DNA of 16,270 bases, from the NCBI GenBank assembly GCA_013204495.1, contig JABMNQ010000013.1, forward strand, positions 1-16,270, given 5' to 3'. The notes under the pieces were generated by a model, which made no database searches, was not told where the DNA came from, and was given only the letters and a program-made list of their open reading frames with translations. The DNA is from Candidatus Pelagibacter sp. GTDB taxonomy: Bacteria; Pseudomonadota; Alphaproteobacteria; Pelagibacterales; Pelagibacteraceae. Position 1 is the first letter of the stretch. Each line of letters opens with the position of its first letter. The position numbers and the translations under genes are program-made. Shown in pieces: positions 1 to 10,394 of this stretch.

Positions 1-966
1 GAGTTTGCATCTTCTTTAAAGGTCAAAGATAATTTAGCTGTAGCTGTTTCGGGAGGGCCAGATAGTTTAGCTTTAGCGTATTTAGCAAAATGTTATGCCC
101 TTAAAAACAAGATTAAAATACACTACTTTATAGTTAATCATAAACTTCGAAGTGAAGCTTCAGTAGAGGCCAAAAATGTAAAAAAAATTTTAAAGAAAAT
201 TGACATTAATTGTGAAATTTTAGATTGGAATGGAAAAAAACCATCTAAAAATATTCAAGCTATCGCAAGAGATAAAAGATACTCGTTATTAGTTAATGAA
301 TGCAAAAAATATAATATAAAATATTTATTATTAGGTCATCATTTAAATGATTTGTATGAAAATTTTTTAATTAGAATAGTTAGAGGCAGTGGATTAAATG
401 GATTAATTTCATTTAACAAAAATACCAAATTTAGAGATCAAAATATTAATATTTTGAGACCATTACTAGATATTGAAAAAAAAGATTTAATTTATATTTC
501 TAAAGTTATATTTAATTTTTTTATTAAAGATCCATCAAATATTAATGAAAACTATAAAAGAACTAGAATTAGAAATTTACTTTATTCACTAGAAAAAGAA
601 GGTTTGGATATCAAAAAACTTAAATTAACCATTGATAATTTGAAAGATTCAGACAAATCAATTAAATTTTATGTAGACAGAAATTTACTTAAGAATTCAC
701 AGTTCTTAAAGAGAAAAAAAATTTATATTTTAAATCAAAATTTTTTTGATCAGTCACATGAAATAATTTTTAGATCTTTAACAAAGATCATCCAAATTCT
801 TGGAAAAAAACATTATCCAGCTAGAGGTAAAAGTGTTGGTGAATTGATTAATGGAATTAACAACAAATCTTTTATTAAGGTAACATTAGGTGGGTGTATT
901 ATAGAAAGAGTTAATGAAACTATATTAATATCCAAAGAAAGTTCGCATAAAATCAAGTTTATGTAA
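1..966 (+). CDS. tilS: tRNA(Ile)-lysidine synthetase TilS (5' end outside window)
   Basis: Frame 1 is open from the first base to a TAA at 964-966 (321 visible residues). An internal ATG at 352 is not the start, because the ATP-binding P-loop SGGPDS lies upstream of it at visible residues 17-22 (bases 49-66). The family motif GHHLNDLYEN follows near residues 112-121, then the IRIVRGSGLNGL segment. The enzyme ligates lysine to C34 of the AUA-reading tRNA-Ile in the cytoplasm, converting it to lysidine; it is normally essential. P-loops in this family lie about 20-30 residues in, so only about ten codons are probably missing. At roughly 330 residues it is shorter than the E. coli protein (about 430), but a C-terminal part with TLGGCIIE is present. 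No in-frame start codon is visible before the P-loop. ftsH follows after 45 bp; tilS-ftsH adjacency is typical of Alphaproteobacteria, where pal and cpoB usually lie upstream. Confidence 0.93.
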   Translation, partial: EFASSLKVKDNLAVAVSGGPDSLALAYLAKCYALKNKIKIHYFIVNHKLRSEASVEAKNVKKILKKIDINCEILDWNGKKPSKNIQAIARDKRYSLLVNECKKYNIKYLLLGHHLNDLYENFLIRIVRGSGLNGLISFNKNTKFRDQNINILRPLLDIEKKDLIYISKVIFNFFIKDPSNINENYKRTRIRNLLYSLEKEGLDIKKLKLTIDNLKDSDKSIKFYVDRNLLKNSQFLKRKKIYILNQNFFDQSHEIIFRSLTKIIQILGKKHYPARGKSVGELINGINNKSFIKVTLGGCIIERVNETILISKESSHKIKFM

Positions 967-970
967 CAAT

Positions 971-999
971 TTGACACTTGTTTAATTGATAATAATTAT
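971..999 (+). promoter_or_regulatory. candidate sigma70 promoter for ftsH
   Basis: A perfect -35 hexamer TTGACA (971-976) begins five bases after the tilS stop codon. At 17-bp spacing lies AATTAT (994-999), a 4/6 match to TATAAT. The start would be near 1005-1007, giving a leader of only a few bases before the ATG at 1012. The -10 lies within a perfect 16-bp palindrome (988-1003), so promoter and palindrome overlap. No heat-shock type -10 (CCCCAT-like) is visible. Confidence 0.4.
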
Positions 1000-1003
1000 T
1001 ATC
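988..1003. repeat. perfect 16-bp palindrome upstream of ftsH, possible operator
   Basis: GATAATAATTATTATC reads identically on both strands and lies 8 bp upstream of the ftsH start, over the candidate -10 region. The half-site GATAAT/ATTATC resembles Fur-box halves, but the inner spacing (4 bp) differs from the classical 19-bp box. In DNA this A+T-rich about one such palindrome per 16 kb is expected by chance, so an operator role is only a suggestion. Confidence 0.4.
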
Positions 1004-1011
1004 TTATAGCT

Positions 1012-2916
1012 ATGAACATGAAAAATTTAGCAATGTGGGCAGTAATTGTTTTTTTAACAATTGGTCTTTACAACATGTTTAAAAACCCACAAGCTAATAT
1101 GGGTGTAAATAACTCAATCATATTTTCAGAATTTTTGACAGAAGTTGACAACGGAGGAGTTGTAAAAGTAGAAATTCAAGGAAACAATATAAAAGGTGTT
1201 TTTGCTAACGGAGACTCTTTTTCAACATATTCACCAAATTACCCAAATTTAATTGAAAAACTATCCAGCAAAGGTGTAAGTATTTCTGCTGCTCCATTAG
1301 AAGATAAAATGCCTTCGTTATTTGGCGTTCTACTATCTTGGTTCCCAATGTTGTTGCTGATTGCTGTTTGGATTTTTTTTATGAGACAAATGCAAGGTGG
1401 AAAAGGTGGTGCTATGGGCTTTGGAAAGTCTAAAGCAAAATTGATGAATGAGTTAAAGGGCAAAGTAACCTTTAATGACGTTGCTGGTATAGAAGAAGCA
1501 AAAGAAGAAGTCGAAGAAGTTGTGGAATTTTTAAAGGATCCAAAAAAATTTAGCAGATTAGGTGGAAAAATACCTAGAGGCTGTTTACTGGTCGGACCTC
1601 CTGGCACAGGTAAAACTTTACTAGCAAGAGCAATAGCAGGGGAAGCTGGAGTTCCTTTTTTTACTATTTCAGGCTCTGATTTTGTAGAGATGTTTGTTGG
1701 TGTTGGTGCCTCAAGAGTTAGAGATATGTTTGAGCAAGGTAAGAAGCATTCTCCTTGTATCATTTTTATTGATGAAATAGATGCGGTTGGAAGAAGTAGA
1801 GGAGCTGGTCTAGGTGGTGGAAATGATGAGAGAGAACAAACATTAAACCAATTATTAGTTGAAATGGATGGCTTTGAAACAAATGAAGGTGTGATAATTA
1901 TTGCGGCCACAAATAGACCTGACGTTTTAGACCCCGCTTTATTAAGACCAGGAAGATTTGATAGACAAGTAGTTGTTTCAAACCCAGATATTTTAGGCAG
2001 AGAAAAAATTTTAAAAGTGCATGTTAAAAAAATTAAAATGGCGCCGGATGTGAATCTAAGAACTATTGCAAGAGGGACACCAGGATTTTCTGGAGCAGAT
2101 CTTGCAAATTTAGTTAATGAATCAGCTTTATTAGCTGCTAGGAAAAATAAAAGAGTAGTTACTCTAGATGAGTTTGAAGAAGCTAAAGATAAAGTAATGA
2201 TGGGTGCTGAAAGAAGATCAATGGTAATGACGGAAGATGAAAAAAAACTAACCGCATATCATGAAGGTGGTCATGCACTAGTATCCTTTAATATGGAGGG
2301 TTATGATCCAATACATAAAGCAACAATAATTCCAAGAGGAAGAGCTCTGGGGATGGTAATGAATTTGCCTGAAAGGGATAAGCATGGATATTCAATTAAA
2401 TTTTTAAAAGCTAGATTAGCTGTATGCTTTGGAGGAAGAGTAGCTGAAGAAGTAATATTTGGAAAAGATAACATTTCAACAGGAGCGGGTGGCGGAAGTG
2501 GTTCAGATATAAATCAAGCAACACAACTAGCTAGAGCAATGGTTACAAAATATGGAATGACTGAAGAATTAGGCCCTGTAGAGTATGGCGAAAATGAAGA
2601 GGAGGTTTTTCTAGGCAGATCAGTAGCAAGAACACAGAGTGTTTCAGAAGCTGTAGCTCAAAAAATAGATAATGAAATTAGAAAATTAGTTGATGAAGGG
2701 TACAATAAAGCTAAAGAAATATTAACTACCAAAGTAGAGGACCTTCATAAAATTGCAAAAGCACTTCTTGTTTATGAAACGTTAACAGGTGAAGAGATAG
2801 AAAACTTAATCAATAAAAATATATACCCAAGCAACAAAGAAGATTTAAAAGTTGAAGAGAGTGATAAAGATTCTGCTTTAAGCTCAATGGGTCTTAAGCC
2901 AAAAATAGTTCATTAA
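1012..2916 (+). CDS. ftsH: ATP-dependent zinc metalloprotease FtsH
   Basis: Membrane-anchored AAA+ protease (634 residues, normal for the family) that degrades misassembled membrane proteins and, in E. coli, sigma-32 and LpxC. Two transmembrane segments flank a small periplasmic domain: residues about 5-22 and 104-124. The AAA domain shows Walker A GPPGTGKT (195-202), Walker B IIFIDE (250-255) and the second region of homology [19 protein letters not shown] (300-318). The protease domain has the zinc motif HEGGH (417-421, an Ala-to-Gly variant of HEAGH) and a third ligand candidate D499. The segment before D499 reads [11 protein letters not shown], four residues longer than STGASND in E. coli. 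ATG 1012 is chosen; ATG 1018 (codon 3) is equally possible because no Shine-Dalgarno helps. It is followed after 6 bp by folP and then glmM, the same order as in E. coli. Confidence 0.98.
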   Translation: MNMKNLAMWAVIVFLTIGLYNMFKNPQANMGVNNSIIFSEFLTEVDNGGVVKVEIQGNNIKGVFANGDSFSTYSPNYPNLIEKLSSKGVSISAAPLEDKMPSLFGVLLSWFPMLLLIAVWIFFMRQMQGGKGGAMGFGKSKAKLMNELKGKVTFNDVAGIEEAKEEVEEVVEFLKDPKKFSRLGGKIPRGCLLVGPPGTGKTLLARAIAGEAGVPFFTISGSDFVEMFVGVGASRVRDMFEQGKKHSPCIIFIDEIDAVGRSRGAGLGGGNDEREQTLNQLLVEMDGFETNEGVIIIAATNRPDVLDPALLRPGRFDRQVVVSNPDILGREKILKVHVKKIKMAPDVNLRTIARGTPGFSGADLANLVNESALLAARKNKRVVTLDEFEEAKDKVMMGAERRSMVMTEDEKKLTAYHEGGHALVSFNMEGYDPIHKATIIPRGRALGMVMNLPERDKHGYSIKFLKARLAVCFGGRVAEEVIFGKDNISTGAGGGSGSDINQATQLARAMVTKYGMTEELGPVEYGENEEEVFLGRSVARTQSVSEAVAQKIDNEIRKLVDEGYNKAKEILTTKVEDLHKIAKALLVYETLTGEEIENLINKNIYPSNKEDLKVEESDKDSALSSMGLKPKIVH

Positions 2917-2922
2917 ACATAA

Positions 2923-3975
2923 ATGAAAAAATATTACACAAGAGCGTGTAATTTTACTTACGGCAAATTATCAATTAAATCAGTAAATGGTAAAAAAAAT
3001 TTGCCTCTAAAAGGAAATAAAGAAATTTCTTTTGATGAAATTGAGATTATTTCTAGGAATTCAAAAAAAATAATTAACATAAAAGATATAAAGAATTTAC
3101 CAAAATTATTGAAAATAAAAGTTAAAAAAGACCTTAATATTATTATTAAAAAAAATAAAAACTTTGCTAATTTAAATTTTAAAAAACTTCCAAATTTAAT
3201 GGGTGTATTAAATTTAACACCGGATAGTTTTTCTGATGGAGGTAGATTTAATAAAAAAAGCAAAGGTATAACTCATGCCATAAACTTATTTAAATTTGGA
3301 TCAAATATAATTGATGTTGGAGGCGAATCAGCAAGACCTGGCTCTAAAACTGTAAGTGATTATAAAGAATGGAAAAGAATTGAAAGCACTATAAAGAAAA
3401 TTAGTAAAAAAATACCCTTATCACTTGACACAAGAAAATCTGAAATAATGAAAAAAGGAATTAAGCTTGGAGTTAAAATTATAAATGATGTTTCTGGATT
3501 AGAATATGATCTAAAAACAGTTCAGGTTTTAAAAGAGTATAAAATACCATTTGTTATTCATCATTCTCAAGGAACACCAGAAAACATGCAAATTAAACCA
3601 AGTTATAAAAATGTACTATTAGATGTTTATGATTTTTTTGAAGAAAAAATAAAATTTTTAAGAACCAAAGGTATAAAACACAACAATATTATAATTGATC
3701 CAGGCATAGGTTTTGGAAAAAATTTGAAACATAATATGAATTTAATTAGAGACATTTCTATTTTTCACACACTTGGTTTTCCTGTATTAGTAGGTGTATC
3801 AAAAAAACGTTTTATTAAAGAACTATCTGGAATAAACGATACTAAGAATAGAGTTGGAGGAACGGTAGCATCTTCCTTATATTTGATTATGCAGGGAGTA
3901 CAAATTTTGAGAATACATGATGTAAAAGAATTAATGCAAAGTATAAAAGTGTTCAAAGAATTAATGCAAAACTAA
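2923..3975 (+). CDS. folP: dihydropteroate synthase with N-terminal extension
   Basis: Condenses p-aminobenzoate with dihydropterin pyrophosphate in folate synthesis; the target of sulfonamides. The TIM-barrel motifs are all present: MGVLNLTPDSFSDGG (93-107), DVGGESARPGS (131-141), the LDT strand (168-170), INDVSG (187-192), IDPGIGFGK (258-266), GVSKKRF (291-297) and RIHDV (330-334). About 90 residues precede the first barrel motif, making the protein 350 residues against about 280 in E. coli. From memory, alphaproteobacterial FolP proteins carry a similar N-terminal domain starting with a YYxR-like segment, as here. Residue 137 is Ala where most enzymes have Thr (GGESTRPG). ATG 2923 lies 6 bp after the ftsH stop; the stop TAA overlaps the glmM ATG by one base, suggesting translational coupling. 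Confidence 0.95.
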   Translation: MKKYYTRACNFTYGKLSIKSVNGKKNLPLKGNKEISFDEIEIISRNSKKIINIKDIKNLPKLLKIKVKKDLNIIIKKNKNFANLNFKKLPNLMGVLNLTPDSFSDGGRFNKKSKGITHAINLFKFGSNIIDVGGESARPGSKTVSDYKEWKRIESTIKKISKKIPLSLDTRKSEIMKKGIKLGVKIINDVSGLEYDLKTVQVLKEYKIPFVIHHSQGTPENMQIKPSYKNVLLDVYDFFEEKIKFLRTKGIKHNNIIIDPGIGFGKNLKHNMNLIRDISIFHTLGFPVLVGVSKKRFIKELSGINDTKNRVGGTVASSLYLIMQGVQILRIHDVKELMQSIKVFKELMQN

Positions 3976-5306
3976 TGGCAAAAAAATATTTTGGTACTGA
4001 TGGCATAAGAGGTACAGTAAATGGCAAGAACATTAATGGTGATATGTTTTTTAAATTTGGTTTGGCCTCTGGAACATATTTTAAAAACCAAAAAAAAAAT
4101 AAACAAATAGCCATTATTGCAAAAGATACCAGATTATCAGGCTATACACTTGAGCCTGCCTTAGTTTCAGGTTTAACTTCAGCAGGTATGCATGTTTACA
4201 CATTAGGACCCTTACCTACAAATGGTTTAGCAATGTTAACCAAGAAGATGAAAGCTAACATGGGTATTATGATAACGGCTTCACATAACCCATATTATGA
4301 TAATGGTCTAAAATTGTTTGGTCCAGATGGTTTAAAACTATCTGATAAAATTGAAAAACAAATAGAAAAGCTTATCGAAAAAAAAATTGAAAATAATTTA
4401 ACTCAACCAAAAAAATTAGGAAGAGTCAAAAGGTTAGAAACTGCTAATCATGAATATATTAAAATTTTAAAAAAAAACTTTCCAAAAAATTTTAATCTTA
4501 GAGGGTTAAGAATTGTTATTGATTGTGCAAATGGTGCTGGTTACAAAGCAGCTCCCGAATTATTAAAATCGCTTGGTGCAAAAGTATTTGCGATAGGAAT
4601 TATACCAAATGGTGTGAATATTAATAAAAATTGTGGCTCAACAAACCCAAATAAAATTAAAAATGCTGTAAAAAAATACAAAGCCCACTTAGGAATTTCT
4701 TTAGACGGAGATGCAGATAGAATTATTATATGCGATGAAAAAAGTAACATTATTGATGGGGATCAAATAATTGCTGCATTGGCAGTTAGATGGAAGCGAA
4801 AAAAAATGTTAAAAGGGGGAGTGATAGGCACTCTAATGTCTAATTATAATTTAGAAAAATTTTTCAAAGAAAAAAAAATAAAATTTATAAGATCTAATGT
4901 GGGAGACAGATACGTAAAAGAAAAAATGCAAAAACATAAATTTAATCTTGGAGGAGAACAATCTGGTCATATCATCCTTGGAAAGTTTGCAACAACAGGA
5001 GACGGTTTATTAGTTGCGTTAGAAGTTTTATTTTCTTTAAGGAAAGGAAGTAAATGTAGCGATTTTTTTAAGACATTTGTTAAAACTCCTCAAATCTTAG
5101 AAAACATTGAGGTGAAAGATAGAAATATAATTAACAATATTGAAGTAAGAGCCTCTATTAAAAAAGCAGAAACACTTATGAAGAACCAGGGCAGAATTTT
5201 AGTTAGAAAATCAGGCACAGAGTCTAAAATAAGAATTATGGTGGAAAGTGATAATAAAAAACTTTTACTAAATTGCTTAAATATTATTAAAAATAAAATT
5301 AAATAA
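3975..5306 (+). CDS. glmM: phosphoglucosamine mutase GlmM
   Basis: Interconverts glucosamine-6-phosphate and glucosamine-1-phosphate, the step before UDP-GlcNAc for peptidoglycan and lipopolysaccharide. 443 residues, as expected. The catalytic phosphoserine loop is TASHNP (101-106, Ser103), the Mg-binding loop is DGDADR (244-249), the sugar-binding loop is GGEQSGH (326-332), and the C-terminal phosphate-binding loop is RKSGTESKIR (411-420). The phosphoserine loop in TASHNP form and the short length favour GlmM over other phosphohexomutases, and the folP-glmM order confirms it. The start ATG shares its A with the folP stop (TAATG). The following thiD begins one base after the stop. A run of ten A residues (4090-4099) lies in the coding sequence. 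Confidence 0.97.
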   Translation: MAKKYFGTDGIRGTVNGKNINGDMFFKFGLASGTYFKNQKKNKQIAIIAKDTRLSGYTLEPALVSGLTSAGMHVYTLGPLPTNGLAMLTKKMKANMGIMITASHNPYYDNGLKLFGPDGLKLSDKIEKQIEKLIEKKIENNLTQPKKLGRVKRLETANHEYIKILKKNFPKNFNLRGLRIVIDCANGAGYKAAPELLKSLGAKVFAIGIIPNGVNINKNCGSTNPNKIKNAVKKYKAHLGISLDGDADRIIICDEKSNIIDGDQIIAALAVRWKRKKMLKGGVIGTLMSNYNLEKFFKEKKIKFIRSNVGDRYVKEKMQKHKFNLGGEQSGHIILGKFATTGDGLLVALEVLFSLRKGSKCSDFFKTFVKTPQILENIEVKDRNIINNIEVRASIKKAETLMKNQGRILVRKSGTESKIRIMVESDNKKLLLNCLNIIKNKIK

Positions 5307-5307
5307 G

Positions 5308-8302
<2,995 letters not shown>

Positions 8303-8322
8303 GAGTTGTGTTTATTTAATTA

Positions 8323-8328
8323 ACTATA
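8323..8328 (-). promoter_or_regulatory. possible -10 element for rpoH
   Basis: On the minus strand TATAGT (5/6 match to TATAAT) lies 20 bp upstream of the rpoH ATG in the 42-bp gap after rluD. No convincing -35 is found at normal spacing. If used, the leader would be about 13-14 nt. rpoH could instead be co-transcribed with rluD. Confidence 0.25.
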
Positions 8329-8344
8329 ATTTTATTTCAAGACT

Positions 8345-9325
8345 TTATTTATCAGTATTTCTAAGTAATAATAAAATATTTTCAAGCTCATGTGGCAAAA
8401 TTGAGGTAAAAATCAACTCTTCGTTAGTTTTTGGGTGAATAAACCCTAAAGTTTGAGCATGTAGAAATTGTCTGTCTAATTTATAAATTAAGTTTTCTAA
8501 ATTCGTATCAATATTTTTAAGTTTTTTATATTTCTTTTTATATTTACCATCACCCATAATGCTATTACCCATATGTGTCATGTGAACTCTTATTTGGTGT
8601 GTCCTTCCAGTTTCCAGTCTGCATTCAACTAGGCTTAAGGTAGGAGTTTTATCATTTTCAAAAATTTCAATAGTTTTATAGTTGGTAATTGCTCTTTTAC
8701 CCTTGGAGCTACTAACTTCCATCATTTGTCTATTTTTTGAACTTCTAGCAATAAATGTATCAATTTTTCCTGAAGAAGGTCTAAGTTTTCCCCAAATTAA
8801 AAGTTGATAAACTCTTGTTATTGTATGCTCACTAAATTGATGTGATAAATTTTCGTGTGTTTCATTATTTTTTGCAATAACTATTAATCCAGAGGTATCT
8901 TTATCTATTCTGTGAACAATACCAGGTCTCAATTCATCACCAATTGTTGATAACGAATCTTTATTATAATGTATTAAAGCATTTACAATTGTTTTATCAT
9001 AATTTCCTGCTCCTGGGTGCATAATTATGCCTGCCGGTTTATTAATTACAAGCAAGTCATCGTCTTCATGAATAATTTCTAATTTGAAATCGTAAGGTTT
9101 TAAGGATGCTTCTTTAGGTTCTGGAATTTGAAGGTTTATTTCATCCCCAACTAATACTTTTTTTGAAGGACTATTAATAGTTTGATTATTAATTTTTAAT
9201 TTATCTTTAAGAATCAAATTTTTAATTCTTGTTCTGCTAATTAAACTCTCTCTTTTGTTGATGAATACATCGAGTCTAAGATTATTTTCATCTTCTCCAA
9301 CGATTAAATTAATGTTTTTTTCCAT
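8345..9325 (-). CDS. rluD: 23S rRNA pseudouridine synthase RluD family
   Basis: Isomerises uridines to pseudouridine in 23S rRNA (in E. coli U1911, U1915 and U1917 in helix 69). 326 residues, matching the family. An N-terminal S4-like RNA-binding domain covers about 1-70 (DVFINKRESLISRTRIKNLI), followed by the catalytic domain with INKPAGIIMHPG (95-105). The catalytic motif is HRIDKDTSGL (138-147) with nucleophile Asp141, and ETGRTHQIRVHM lies later. The S4 domain and length fit RluD better than RluA or RluC, although RluC cannot be fully excluded. Start ATG 9325-9323. Only 23 bp separate it from the divergent tRNA-Arg. It reads toward rpoH with 42 bp between. Confidence 0.92.
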   Translation of the reverse strand: MEKNINLIVGEDENNLRLDVFINKRESLISRTRIKNLILKDKLKINNQTINSPSKKVLVGDEINLQIPEPKEASLKPYDFKLEIIHEDDDLLVINKPAGIIMHPGAGNYDKTIVNALIHYNKDSLSTIGDELRPGIVHRIDKDTSGLIVIAKNNETHENLSHQFSEHTITRVYQLLIWGKLRPSSGKIDTFIARSSKNRQMMEVSSSKGKRAITNYKTIEIFENDKTPTLSLVECRLETGRTHQIRVHMTHMGNSIMGDGKYKKKYKKLKNIDTNLENLIYKLDRQFLHAQTLGFIHPKTNEELIFTSILPHELENILLLLRNTDK

Positions 9326-9347
9326 AAAATGTAATATTAATACTATA
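9325..9347. promoter_or_regulatory. overlapping divergent promoter region of rluD and tRNA-Arg
   Basis: Both divergent genes must start within or beside a 23-bp gap. On the minus strand TATAGT (complement of 9342-9347) lies 16 bp before the rluD ATG. On the plus strand TAAAAT (9325-9330, 5/6 match) begins on the last base of the rluD start codon and could start the tRNA transcript near 9337. Neither has a clear -35. These are consensus matches only. Confidence 0.28.
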
Positions 9348-9348
9348 T

Positions 9349-9425
9349 GCGCTTGTAGCTCAATTGGATAGAGCGCCTGACTTCGGATCAGGAGGTTCTG
9401 GGTTCAACTCCTAGCAGGCGCACCA
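9349..9425 (+). tRNA. tRNA-Arg, anticodon UCG
   Basis: A 77-nt cloverleaf folds by eye. The acceptor stem is GCGCTTG/CAGGCGC with one G-U pair, the D stem GCTC/GAGC, the anticodon stem CCTGA/TCAGG with loop CTTCGGA, the variable loop AGGTT, and the T stem CTGGG/CCTAG with T loop TTCAACT. The discriminator is A and CCA is encoded (9423-9425). Loop position 33 is T and positions 34-36 are TCG, which reads CGA and, by wobble, other CGN codons. The gene stands alone on the plus strand between tsaC and rluD, both on the minus strand. Any tsaC-rluD read-through transcript would be antisense to it. The gap to the tsaC stop is 15 bp and holds no obvious terminator. Confidence 0.95.
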
Positions 9426-9440
9426 TAATTGAGCTAGATA

Positions 9441-10373
9441 TTAATACCTAGATGCCCTTTGTAACCTATCATTAATAGCTTTCCCAAGGCCTTTATCTGG
9501 AATTTTTTCTACAGCTATAGATTTATAGCCTTTATTTTTGGCTTTTCTTAAGCAGGTGTAAAGATTTTTTGCGGCTTCATCTAAGTTATTTTTAGTACTT
9601 AAATAAAAATAATTTTTTAATTTCGTTTTCCTTTTTTTAATAAGGTTAAAGGCTTCACCATTTTTTGGTTTAATTACGTTCATTCTTAGAGGAATGCCAG
9701 GTGAATAATGAAGACGGGATTGACCAGGTGCAATTTTATTTTTAGGATTTATATTAAAAATAATTTTTTTACCTAAAATTTTTTTTATCTTTGAAATATT
9801 CAAGCCTCCTAATCTTAATATAGTTGGTTTATTGATGAGATTAATTATAGTAGACTCTAATCCAACGCTACATTTTCCACCATCTAAAACGTATTCAATC
9901 TTGCCACCAAATTCTTCTTTTACATCTGATGCTTGAACGGCACTTAGTCTGGTAGAAATATTAGCGCTAGGTGCTGCTAATGGATAATTTAGCTCCCTAA
10001 GCAATTTTCTAAATATTTTATGATTTGGAAAGCGTACCGCTAAACTTTTTTTTTTATTGGTAACGTATTTAGATATCCTTGAATCCTTTTTTAGTTTTAA
10101 AATATATGTTATTGGACCAGGAGAAATTTTCTTATAAAGCTTAATGAAATCATCATTTATTAAACAATCACGCTTGAGAGAATCAATATCTAGATAATGA
10201 ACAATTAAAGGGTTATTTTTTGGTCTCTTTTTTAAACGAAATATTTTTTTTACCGCCGAATCAATGTAAGCGTTAGCGGCTAAACCGTAAACTGTTTCAG
10301 TAGGCACACCTATACAGCAATTATTATCAAGATAATTTTTAGCTTTTTTGATTTTTGATTGATAAGATTTCAT
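9441..10373 (-). CDS. tsaC: L-threonylcarbamoyladenylate synthase, Sua5 type (YrdC + Sua5 domains)
   Basis: Makes threonylcarbamoyl-AMP from threonine, bicarbonate and ATP for the t6A37 modification of ANN-decoding tRNAs. The YrdC domain (about 1-200) shows VPTETVYGLAANA (23-35), KRPKNNPLIVHY (49-60), PGPITYIL (85-92), APSANIS (134-140) and GLESTII (171-177). A linker with APGQSRLHYSPGIPLR (215-230) resembles the conserved HYxP linker of Sua5 proteins. It leads to a shorter C-terminal Sua5-like domain with SIAVEKIPDKGLGKAINDRLQRAS. At 310 residues this is the two-domain (TsaC2/Sua5) form, not the roughly 190-residue single-domain TsaC. Start ATG 10373-10371, 20 bp from divergent xseB. It does not obviously modify the neighbouring tRNA-Arg(UCG), which reads CGN codons. 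Confidence 0.93.
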   Translation of the reverse strand: MKSYQSKIKKAKNYLDNNCCIGVPTETVYGLAANAYIDSAVKKIFRLKKRPKNNPLIVHYLDIDSLKRDCLINDDFIKLYKKISPGPITYILKLKKDSRISKYVTNKKKSLAVRFPNHKIFRKLLRELNYPLAAPSANISTRLSAVQASDVKEEFGGKIEYVLDGGKCSVGLESTIINLINKPTILRLGGLNISKIKKILGKKIIFNINPKNKIAPGQSRLHYSPGIPLRMNVIKPKNGEAFNLIKKRKTKLKNYFYLSTKNNLDEAAKNLYTCLRKAKNKGYKSIAVEKIPDKGLGKAINDRLQRASRY

Positions 10374-10377
10374 GTAT

Positions 10378-10390
10378 TAATAATTATTAT
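10378..10390. repeat. AT-rich 13-mer also present in the ftsH palindrome
   Basis: TAATAATTATTAT at 10378-10390 is identical to 990-1002 in the ftsH promoter. Its first twelve bases form a perfect palindrome (TAATAATTATTA). Here it fills most of the 20-bp gap between divergent tsaC and xseB. Chance recurrence is quite possible for a pure A/T word. Confidence 0.35.
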
Positions 10391-10394
10391 TATA
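10389..10394 (-). promoter_or_regulatory. perfect -10 hexamer for tsaC
   Basis: The complement of 10389-10394 is TATAAT. It ends 15 bp before the tsaC ATG and overlaps the first base of the xseB start codon. The matching -35 position would lie inside xseB, where I see no good hexamer. With only 20 bp between the genes, the two promoters must overlap. Confidence 0.35.

Noticed and set aside
352..966. ATG at 352 as the start of a short gene
   Set aside because: The same frame is open from base 1 and contains the TilS P-loop upstream, so this is the 3' part of one longer gene.
1239..1910. Minus-strand open frame of 223 codons opposite ftsH
   Set aside because: It mirrors the conserved AAA domain of ftsH, has a Pro/Ser/Ile-rich antisense composition and resembles no family.
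10355..10393. TTG at 10355 as the xseB start
   Set aside because: It would overlap divergent tsaC and add residues unlike the family; ATG 10394 gives the expected 81-residue protein.
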